Positions 1 to 7,100 of a stretch of 9,538 bases of DNA are shown piece by piece. Position 1 is the first letter of the stretch; each line of letters begins with the position of its first letter. The notes below the pieces were generated by a model, which worked only from the letters and a program-made list of their open reading frames with translations, was not told the DNA's origin and ran no database searches. The stretch comes from an uncultured Lachnospiraceae bacterium (GTDB lineage: Bacteria; Bacillota; Clostridia; Lachnospirales; Lachnospiraceae): positions 1 to 9,538 of the forward strand of contig CAJTOR010000080.1 in assembly GCA_910577675.1 (NCBI GenBank), given 5' to 3'. Made by a program: the position numbers and the translations under genes.

Positions 1-310
1 CATAAGTCCTTCCATCCCCTTTTTAGGCGGGAAAAACTTACGTCCGCCATGCTCCCGTAATTTTTCCCCGGGGCGTGTGCGGGCTTATGCTGTTTTTAAA
101 GTACCGCATAAGTCCTTCCATCCCCTTTTTAGGCGGGAAAAACTTACGTCCGCCATGCTCCAGTAATTTTTCCCCGGGGGGTTGTACGGACTTATGCTGT
201 TTTTAAAGTACCGCATAAGTCCTTCCATCCCCCTTTTTAGGCGGGAAAAACTTACGTCCGCCATGCTCCCGTAATTTTTCCCGGGGCGTGTGCGGGCTTA
301 TGCTGTTTTT
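1..310. repeat. Three tandem copies of a ~107-bp hairpin-forming element
   Basis: Three head-to-tail copies lie at 1-106, 107-213 and 214-310. They differ by a few substitutions and one-base length changes in C or G runs. The array is cut by the window edge, and its third copy ends where the sequence becomes AT-rich. Each copy has nested inverted arms. The outer arm is GCATAAGTCC against GGACTTATGC (106-115 with 188-197, perfect in copy 2; copies 1 and 3 have GGGCTTATGC, allowing a G-U pair). A short C4/G4 arm follows, then an inner arm GGGAAAAACTTA against TAATTTTTCCC (135-146 with 164-174) with one bulge. On the plus strand each hairpin is followed by TGTTTTT, which resembles an intrinsic terminator. 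Unit lengths of 106 and 107, not multiples of three, argue against coding. The copies abut without unique spacers, so this is not CRISPR. The role is unknown. Confidence 0.93.
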
Positions 311-421
311 TATATATTGGAATGCTTGGTTTTCACCACTATTTACAGATTATATAGATTCAGGTGGTTTTTGTCAATCCAATTTTCGGACGCACCCTGT
401 CAAAATACTGCCTTCCAAACC
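311..421. other. AT-rich intergenic stretch containing only the leftward promoter
   Basis: This stretch separates the hairpin array from the terminator of the pgcA unit. Apart from the promoter at 349-377, I see no coding sequence or strong structure. Plus-strand open frames that cross it (starting at 288, 290 and 364) continue antisense through the small exported-protein gene and have no recognisable protein content. Confidence 0.6.
349..377 (-). promoter_or_regulatory. Perfect-consensus SigA-type promoter reading into the hairpin array
   Basis: On the minus strand the -35 box TTGACA occupies 377-372 and the -10 box TATAAT occupies 354-349, separated by exactly 17 bases. Both boxes match the consensus at all six positions. 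The predicted start of transcription is near 342. The RNA would run left through a short AT-rich stretch and then the three hairpin units. It lies just beyond the terminator at 422-462, so it appears to begin a new transcription unit whose first gene is probably outside the window. Confidence 0.8.
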
Positions 422-462
422 AAAAGAACGGGCAAAAGCACCCGCCTTTCACCCGTTCTTTT
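422..462 (-). terminator. Intrinsic terminator of the pgcA transcription unit
   Basis: A perfect 11-base inverted repeat, AAAAGAACGGG (422-432) against CCCGTTCTTTT (452-462), flanks a 19-base loop that can add an inner AAAG/CTTT stem. Read leftward, it lies 35 bases after the stop codon of the small exported-protein gene and ends in TTCTTTT. The A and T runs at both ends mean it could also stop transcription arriving from the left. Confidence 0.78.
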
Positions 463-497
463 CAATTTCAATATGGCAATCCCACTGTTATTGTTTG

Positions 498-845
498 TCA
501 GTTATCACTGTTATCCTGCGAAGCAGCCCGATATTCCACACTCACGGATTCATAATTATAATCTTTACCGCCAACCGAAATATAATAATCCGTGGCAGCG
601 TTTGCATCCGTCCCCACAGCCCCGCCTGGCACTGCTAACGTTTCATTTGGCGATGCAGGCTGATATTGTATGCTAACAGATTCATAGCTGTAATCCTCAC
701 CGCCCGCCGGAATATAATAATCCGTGACATCATTTGCATCCGTCCCCACAGTTCCGGCTGCTACCGCGTTTGCCGCACCAAGCAGCAATGTGCCAAGGAA
801 AAATGCACCCGCCGTCAGCATGAAATAACCATGAACTTTCTTCAA
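498..845 (-). CDS. Putative small exported protein with an internal duplication
   Basis: This is a 115-residue product I cannot assign to a family. Residues 1-30 resemble a signal peptide: a basic start (MKK), a hydrophobic core rich in Ala, Leu and Gly to about residue 26, then Ala-rich candidate cleavage sites (ANA, AVA). The rest is two copies of a 35-residue unit, residues 31-65 and 75-109, identical at 24 positions and sharing VGTDAN, TDYYI and YESVS. The mature part is acidic and rich in Tyr and Ser, has no Cys, and has no visible anchor motif or second membrane segment. The start codon is TTG at 845. It is preferred because it keeps the basic N-terminus and has a G-rich Shine-Dalgarno (AAAGGGG) 7 bases upstream. 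An internal ATG at codon 9 lacks one. The gene starts 33 bases after the pgcA stop with no terminator between, so co-transcription with pgcA is likely. A role at the cell surface is only an inference. Confidence 0.72.
   Translation of the reverse strand: MKKVHGYFMLTAGAFFLGTLLLGAANAVAAGTVGTDANDVTDYYIPAGGEDYSYESVSIQYQPASPNETLAVPGGAVGTDANAATDYYISVGGKDYNYESVSVEYRAASQDNSDN
519..755 (-). repeat. Intragenic direct duplication, ~105-bp units offset by 132 bp
   Basis: The two units, at 651-755 and 519-623, encode the paired 35-residue segments of the small exported protein. Similarity is visible in the DNA as well: both contain the same 13-base stretch around TTTGCATCCGTCCCC and an AATATAATAATCCGTG block. 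Substitutions are spread through both copies, and the protein reading is kept. This suggests an older duplication held under protein-level constraint. Confidence 0.85.
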
Positions 846-878
846 CTTCCTTCCCCTTTCCTCAAATCAAACAGGTTT

Positions 879-2603
879 TTATTTTGCCAGTTCCATCAGC
901 GCGTCAGTCAGACCCTTGTTCTTCGCCTCAGCATCCTCAAAACTCGTGCCTTTCACGCCAATGTAAAACTTGATCTTAGGCTCTGTTCCGGACGGTCTTA
1001 CACAGACCCACCCGTCGTTATCCAGGTCAAAATACAGCACGTTCGACTTAGGAAGTCCCGTTGTGGTCACCTCTCCCGTTGCAAGGTTCTTTACCGTGTC
1101 CGCCTTATAGTCACGGAACGCCAGAACTGTATAGTCACCAAGCTTCTTAGGCGGATTGTTGCGGATGTTCTCCATCATTTCCTTGATCTTCCCGGCACCC
1201 TCGATCCCCTTTAATGTAAGCGTCTGCAAACTCTCCTTAAAGAAGCCGTACTTATCATAGATTTTAAGCATCTGATCCCAGAGCGTAAGCCCCTGCTTCA
1301 TGTAGTAAGCTGCTGCCTCACAAAGCATCATTACCGCCACCACGGCATCCTTATCCCTCGCATGCGTGCCGACCAGACAGCCGTAACTCTCCTCAAAACC
1401 AAACTCGTAAGTACCGTGGCCGGTCTGCTCAAACAACTTGATCTGCTCACCAATATACTTAAACCCAGTCAAAACTTCTACAAGTTTGATCCCGTACTCC
1501 TCCGCCACCTTGTCCGCCATATTTGTCGAAACAATCGTCTTGACAAGCACGCCGTCCTTCGCAATCGTACCGAGTTCTTTCTTCTGGCTTAAAATATACT
1601 CACAGATTAACATGCCCGACATATTTCCTGTAAAGGAATGATACTCGCCGGTCTTTGAATCCCTCGCATAAACGCCCAGACGATCCGCATCCGGGTCGGT
1701 CGCAAGCACAAGCTGCGCCCCTTTCTCCTGCGCCAGTTTAAGTGCAAGCGCAAATGCCTTTGGATCTTCCGGGTTCGGGTAAGGAACCGTCGGGAAATTT
1801 CCGTCCGGCTTCTCCTGTTCCGGCACCACATATACCTTTTCAAATCCGAGTTCCGCAAGCACGCGGCGCACCGGGAGATTCCCCGTGCCGTGCAGCGGTG
1901 TGTAGACGATGCCGAGATCCTTTCCCATCTCCTTTACGATATCCGGATGGATTACCAGCTTTTTAAGCGTTTCAATATACGGATCATCGATATCTTTTCC
2001 TATCACATGGTAAAGCCCCTTCTCCTGCGCTTCCTCTCTGCTCATCGTCTTTACATTGTTGAAATCAGTTACATTATTGACCTCATTAATAATCAGCTCA
2101 TCTTTCGGGTAAGTAATCTGTGCACCGTCCTCCCAGTAAACTTTGTAGCCATTGTACTCCGCTGGGTTGTGGCTCGCGGTAATTACCACACCCGCAATGC
2201 AGCCAAGTGTGCGCAGCGCGTAGGAGAGCATCGGGGTCGGGCGCAGGGACTCAAAGCGGTAAGCCTTAATGCCGTTCGCACACATGCATAACGCCACTTC
2301 CTCAGAAAACTCAACAGACATATGGCGGGAATCATACGCGATGGCAATTCCTTTATCCTGGCCGCCCTCCTTGATAATAAAATTCGCTAAACCCTGGGTT
2401 GCCTTGCGCACAGTATAGAGATTCATGCGGTTCGTACCCGCGCCGATCACACCCCTCAAGCCCCCTGTACCAAACTCAAGGTCGCGGTAAAAACGATCCT
2501 CAATCTCCGCGTTATTCCCCTCGAGGGCTTTTAGTTCCTCCCTAGTTGCATCGTCAAAATACGGGTTTTTACACCACTCCCTGTACTTCTCCAAATAATC
2601 CAT
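879..2603 (-). CDS. pgcA: Alpha-phosphoglucomutase / phosphomannomutase family enzyme (PgcA-type)
   Basis: This cytosolic enzyme interconverts glucose 1-phosphate and glucose 6-phosphate, feeding UDP-glucose, cell-wall glycolipid and storage polysaccharide synthesis. Some relatives also use mannose phosphates. Numbering from the upstream GTG codon, the four family signatures are all present and ordered: the phosphoserine loop TASHNP (Ser146), the metal loop DPDADR (Asp305, Asp307, Asp309), the sugar-binding loop GFEES (404-408) and the phosphate-binding loop RPSGTEPK (538-545). The N-terminal LEFGTGGLRG motif is also typical. At about 575 residues it matches the long Bacillus PgcA type rather than the ~450-residue GlmM type. 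The chosen start is ATG at 2603. It begins MDYLEKY and has AGGA 10 bases upstream; GTG at 2609 is the alternative, only 4 bases from the same site. It has its own promoter at 2734-2742, and the small exported-protein gene follows it. All catalytic residues look intact. Confidence 0.95.
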   Translation of the reverse strand: MDYLEKYREWCKNPYFDDATREELKALEGNNAEIEDRFYRDLEFGTGGLRGVIGAGTNRMNLYTVRKATQGLANFIIKEGGQDKGIAIAYDSRHMSVEFSEEVALCMCANGIKAYRFESLRPTPMLSYALRTLGCIAGVVITASHNPAEYNGYKVYWEDGAQITYPKDELIINEVNNVTDFNNVKTMSREEAQEKGLYHVIGKDIDDPYIETLKKLVIHPDIVKEMGKDLGIVYTPLHGTGNLPVRRVLAELGFEKVYVVPEQEKPDGNFPTVPYPNPEDPKAFALALKLAQEKGAQLVLATDPDADRLGVYARDSKTGEYHSFTGNMSGMLICEYILSQKKELGTIAKDGVLVKTIVSTNMADKVAEEYGIKLVEVLTGFKYIGEQIKLFEQTGHGTYEFGFEESYGCLVGTHARDKDAVVAVMMLCEAAAYYMKQGLTLWDQMLKIYDKYGFFKESLQTLTLKGIEGAGKIKEMMENIRNNPPKKLGDYTVLAFRDYKADTVKNLATGEVTTTGLPKSNVLYFDLDNDGWVCVRPSGTEPKIKFYIGVKGTSFEDAEAKNKGLTDALMELAK

Positions 2604-2965
2604 GTCCACATCTTCCTTTCTTTTCGAATTTGGTTGTTGTACGCGGCCACGGGCACAAATCCCGCTTTTAACAAAAGAAAAATATGCCCTGTTCTATTTT
2701 TGCCGTCACAGCCGCAACGTAATACCTGTTTCTATTATATCATGTCCTTCCGGAAAAATCCAGCGTTTTTGTTTTTTACAGGTAAGAACTATCATAAATT
2801 TCCACCATTTTCTTGCAGCAAACTATTGACATTAAAAGCGGGCAGGACAACACATTCCATTCCCGGCTGAATCATATCTTCTTTAACCTTCTAGCCACAG
2901 CCAGTTATAAACCCTTATCTGATGATAAACTATTTCCAGAAAGCACTTGGAAAACAGACTTCATT
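2604..2965. other. Intergenic region between the aldo/keto reductase gene and pgcA
   Basis: This is about 360 bases without a supported gene. It holds the pgcA promoter and leader. Downstream of the aldo/keto reductase stop I see only weak terminator candidates in the minus direction. One is a bulged GC stem at 2837-2842 with 2862-2868, followed by TTTAATG. The other is an AT-rich TTTCCA/TGGAAA hairpin at 2933-2953. A plus-strand TTGACA at 2826-2831 has no -10 partner. The leader contains a distant GGGCA/TGCCC pairing that is too weak to call a riboswitch. Confidence 0.5.
2734..2742 (-). promoter_or_regulatory. Extended -10 promoter for pgcA
   Basis: The minus strand reads TGATATAAT from 2742 to 2734: a perfect TATAAT preceded by the TGn element of extended -10 promoters. 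The -35 position at a 17-base spacing (2762-2757, TGGATT) matches consensus at only three of six bases, as is common for promoters that rely on TGn. Transcription would start near 2727, giving an untranslated leader of about 120 bases before pgcA. Confidence 0.7.
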
Positions 2966-4087
2966 CTATCCCCCACCCGGCATATTCGACAAAATCGGAT
3001 GTAAAAGCACAAGTTTTTCAAGCTTTTGCATTTCGTCCGGAATCCGGATTCCCGCCGGACATTCTTTTAAACAGGGCATTTCCGTGCACTCCCTGCAATG
3101 CGCGGCACTCTCTTTAATCCCCAAATCAAGTTTCTTCAACGCCCAGTAGTCCTTGCCCATAAAATAATAATGGTACTGGCGGAACACCGTGTGGATTTCT
3201 GTCCCGTGCGGACAGTGGCAGCGCTGGCAGCGGTCGCAGGGAATCGGGTTAAATTGCCTTTCCAAAATGCAAAGCACCTCCGAAAAAGACGGCAATCCGC
3301 CCCCTTGCTCCACACACTCCCTTTTAGAATCCATCCCTTTTTGCCCATTCCCCATTGCGGCATCCGCTTCCCCCCTTGTCCCAATCCCAATAAGCGCGCA
3401 CGAAACCGGATAGGACAAAACACCATCCACCAATTCTTTTGCCGGGAAAAATGCAGGGAGCAGCCCCGCAGCATAGACTTTATTCACAAGGATTCCCTTA
3501 CCCAAAAAGCGGGGTTCCCCCTTAACGCGCTCAAGCATCCCGCGCTCAAAAATATTCCCGCTCATCTGCAACACATCCACCCTTTTATCTACGGCAGCAC
3601 GCAGCAGAATATCATAATAATGCGAAGCCACCCCCACAAACCGGATCATCCCCCGCGCCTTTAGCTCCAAGAGGGCATCGAGCGCACCATATTTTCCAAA
3701 AATTTCCTCCTCATGTTCCGCATCCGCCTGGTGGACAAAATACAAATCCGGGTATGTCCCCAGATTTTCACAGGATTCCTCAACTGCCCGGTACATTCCA
3801 CTTCCGTCAAAAAAACGCGCCTTATCCGAAATCACAATCCTATCCCGCCCGATTTTTTGCACGAATTTTCCAAGCTTAATTTCCGCATCCCCGTATTCCG
3901 GGACAACGGCGGTATCGTAGAGGCTGCAGCCTAAGCGGTGGGCATATTCCATCACGGCAACCGCCTCTTCCTCCTCCAGATTATAATAGCCCGGAAGCAC
4001 CGGCACGCTGCCCTTTAAAACGGGGATGGTGCCAAATCCAACTTCAGAAACAATAAGCCCCGTATTGCCAAGCCTGCGGTATCTCAT
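2966..4087 (-). CDS. Aldo/keto reductase with C-terminal iron-sulfur cluster domain
   Basis: This is a predicted cytosolic oxidoreductase of the aldo/keto reductase superfamily, in the subgroup that carries a ferredoxin-like tail. The substrate cannot be read from sequence. Numbered from the upstream ATG at 4099, the TIM-barrel part (about 5-240) starts with the family's MRYRRLGNTGL and has a full candidate tetrad: Asp62, Tyr69, Lys93 and His123. A polar linker (about 243-272) leads to two cysteine groups, Cys288/291/294/296 and Cys335/338/343/347. These are enough for one or two 4Fe-4S clusters and end in the usual CP motif. The true start is taken as ATG at 4087 (373 residues), because GGAGG lies five bases before it; ATG at 4099 has no ribosome site. 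The gene follows the leucine-rich repeat gene after 90 bases with no visible promoter, so read-through from that gene is likely. The second cysteine group has four residues between its second and third Cys, slightly longer than the usual two or three. Confidence 0.93.
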   Translation of the reverse strand: MRYRRLGNTGLIVSEVGFGTIPVLKGSVPVLPGYYNLEEEEAVAVMEYAHRLGCSLYDTAVVPEYGDAEIKLGKFVQKIGRDRIVISDKARFFDGSGMYRAVEESCENLGTYPDLYFVHQADAEHEEEIFGKYGALDALLELKARGMIRFVGVASHYYDILLRAAVDKRVDVLQMSGNIFERGMLERVKGEPRFLGKGILVNKVYAAGLLPAFFPAKELVDGVLSYPVSCALIGIGTRGEADAAMGNGQKGMDSKRECVEQGGGLPSFSEVLCILERQFNPIPCDRCQRCHCPHGTEIHTVFRQYHYYFMGKDYWALKKLDLGIKESAAHCRECTEMPCLKECPAGIRIPDEMQKLEKLVLLHPILSNMPGGG

Positions 4088-4092
4088 AAAAT

Positions 4093-4097
4093 CCTCC
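4093..4097 (-). promoter_or_regulatory. Shine-Dalgarno site deciding the aldo/keto reductase start
   Basis: GGAGG on the minus strand is separated by five bases (ATTTT) from ATG at 4087. The site lies inside the reading frame that would be used from the upstream ATG at 4099, which itself is preceded only by CGTTTTCGAA. Translation from 4087 is therefore much more likely. Confidence 0.85.
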
Positions 4098-4177
4098 ATT
4101 TCGAAAACGTTTATGTTCGTGGAAACGAGCAGAACTTATTTGCAACATTCCCAACACACAAGCCCTGTATATCCCCC

Positions 4178-7100
4178 CTACCGCACAAACGCCCTCTCTA
4201 AAACCTCCACATTATCCGCAAGCCCTGAAATATCAAGCTGCCCACAAAAAGCAAATGCTTCCTTCCCAATCCGCTTTAATGTGGACGGGAATTTAACTTT
4301 CTTTAAGCTGTGGCAGCGAAAAAATGCCCGCTCCGGTATTTCCTCAATTCCTTCCGGCAAATAGATTTCCTCGAGGGATGTGCAGTGCTCAAACGCCCTT
4401 TTCCCAATACTTTTCAGGGAATCTGTCAAATCGATGTGCAAAAGCTGCCCGCAGCAGGAAAAAGCCATATCTTCAATACAGCCAATCCCTATACTCCCCC
4501 CGCCCGCTTCCTGATATGTGCCCGCCACTTGCTGGCATACATATCTAAGCCATTTGCACCCCGCAAAAGCCCCCCTGCCAATCGAGGTGACACTTGGCGG
4601 CAGGATGATCTTTGTCATCAGGTTGCTCTCCTGGAACACATTTTCCCCGATTCTCCTAATACCATATGCGACAAGAAGTTCTGTAATATTTCCGGTACAC
4701 TCCAAAAGGACATTATCCCCGTCCGTCTTAAAACAATTAAGCCTCTCCATAACTATCTGCTTTGCAAGCGGCGGCAGATCTCTCTGCCTGTCGGCAAGAC
4801 CGAAAAGTCGGATTTCACAACCTGGCAATTCTATTTTCTCCAGATAAATGCAGTTTCGGAATGCGAATTCCTCCACCTTTACCGAAGAACTGGCAAAACA
4901 AATCTCCTTTATCCCCATCCCATTTGCAAATGCCCATCCGCAGACTAAGCGGATATCGGAAGAAACTTCGACCCTGCCGGTACAGGCGGAACCGTCTAAG
5001 AGCATATGGTTTATTATAACCGCCCCGGATATTTCCCGCTGTTTTGCAAGCCACGCCGTCCCGTGGAATGCCCTCGCGCCAATATACTCCACACTCTCCG
5101 GGATAAAAACCTCCTCCAAAACCGTCCGGTCGCGGAATACCTCCGCCTTTACCTTCCGGATTCCGGATGGGATGCCAACAATCCTGCCTCCCCCATTATA
5201 GCCACATAAAAATTCTTCGTCCTCCACCTCAAAACAGGAGAACGCACTGTAAAAAATCATCCGCACGGACTCCGGTATCCGCTCTGAGAATATATCCTGA
5301 TAAACCTGTAATTCCCATTCGCAGGAAGAAGACTGGCATAAATAGCGCACCCGCCTTAACGCCGTACACCCGGAAAGTGCATATTCTTTCAGTAACAGTT
5401 CCGCCCTCCCACCAAAAATTTCAATTTCCGCAAGCCGGCCGCAATCCGCAAATGCATACGGCTTTACCACAGTATCACAGGAAAGTGTAATCTGCTCCAA
5501 ACTATCGCAGTTATTAAAGGCATACCGCCCTATTTTTTTCGCTCTGTTAAGGTCAATCCTGCTAAGTTTCCCGCAGCCACAAAAACAGGAACTGCCGATT
5601 TCAACGTCCGCCAAATTCCCGTCAAACAAGACTTCCCTTAAATTCCCGCACCCCTCAAACGCACTTTTATTAAGCAGTGCCGAACCGCAAAGAAACACCT
5701 TAAAAAGCCCCGTACACCACGCAAATGCCCGCTCCCCCACCCGGTCAGAACACAGGCGGATGCTCTTTAAGGAAGTACATTTTTCAAAAGCTCTCTCCCC
5801 AATCTGGCAATTGCCAGACGGGAAGATAATCTCTTCAAGCTGACTGCAACCGGAAAACGCCCCCTCACCGACAAATTGCACGCTCTCTGGCAGATGCAGT
5901 TTTTTAATACTTGTATCCCCGCAAAATGCATATGGCGCGATTCCCGTTGTCCCGTCCAAAATTCCCCCAAACATACATCTATCCGGCACCCCCACGGCAA
6001 TGTCCCCAACGCGCACAGCCGGCAAAGTCAGTTGCTTTCCACAACATTCCTCCTTTTGTGGGGCAACAAACAGAGTATCCGAAAAAGCCGCCTCACCAAT
6101 CCAAGCCACTTTTTTAAGTGGTTCCTTCTTTAATTTTAAACAGCCAAAAAATGCTTCTTTCCCGATATATTCCAATTCGGAAAGGTATGTATTTTCCAAA
6201 TTTTTACATTTATAAAATGCACGCTCCCCCACCCGCTGCCACGCAGGTGCATTTTGTATTTCCGATAGGGTATCACAACCGGAAAATACCTCCGGCTGCA
6301 AATTTTTTAAGCCGGCAGGCCAGACTGCTTTTTTTAGCGCGCTGCATCCCTTAAAAGCCGCGCTTCCAACCCAGGTAATCCCCCCATGCATCGATATGGA
6401 AGTAATATGCTTGTTACCGTAAAATGCACCGCCGGCAATAATCTCAATATATTTCGGAATAACCGCCTCCCCCGAAAATTCGCTGCCGTCCCACAATATT
6501 TTAGGGCAGGATTCTAACCCCTCTTTAACACCCTGCAAAAACGGCGTTTTTTCCATGGTATCCCTCCCAACGGAACAAAGCGTTCCAGGAAGTTTTACAT
6601 TGGAGAGTGAAAAACATCCGGATGCCATTTTATCGGGGATATGGCATACCCCCTGATGCAGGTACAAGCTTGCTAACCCGGTGCATCCTGCAAATAAACT
6701 GCTGCCAAATTCCTCGCAGCCGCAAAAAACATGGACTTCCCTCACACCGCTCTGCGCAAACGCAAGGTTGCCCATCTCTTTCAGACCGGCTCCGAGTTCT
6801 ATTTTTCCAAGTTTTCCACAGCGGTAAAATGCCATTGTCCCGATATTAGAGAGGGTTTGCGGGAATTTTGGTTCCGTCAGAAAAGAACAGCCATAAAATG
6901 CCTGCTCCCCAATTTCCCTTAAACCCGCCCCAAAATTTATTTCTTTTAACTTCCTGCAATTCCTGAATGTCATCCCCTCTATTTTCACAAGCGCATCCGG
7001 CAATGTAATGCGCAGTAGTTTGACACAGTTCTCAAAAGCACCTGCCCCGATACTTTTTACCGAATCCGGAATCGCAATTGTTTGCAGGAGCAGACAGCCC

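Noticed and set aside
1..310. CRISPR array
   Set aside because: Units of 106-107 bases are contiguous, with no unique spacers between shorter repeats, and no cas gene is present.
288..676. Plus-strand open frames over the left intergenic region
   Set aside because: They overlap the terminator and run antisense through the exported-protein gene, and they show no recognisable protein features.
2610..2727. Riboswitch in the pgcA leader
   Set aside because: Only a 5-base GGGCA/TGCCC pairing across a ~30-base gap is visible, with no known aptamer core or terminator/antiterminator pair.
2826..2854. Plus-strand promoter starting with TTGACA at 2826
   Set aside because: At 16-18 base spacing there is no -10-like hexamer, and no plus-strand gene follows.
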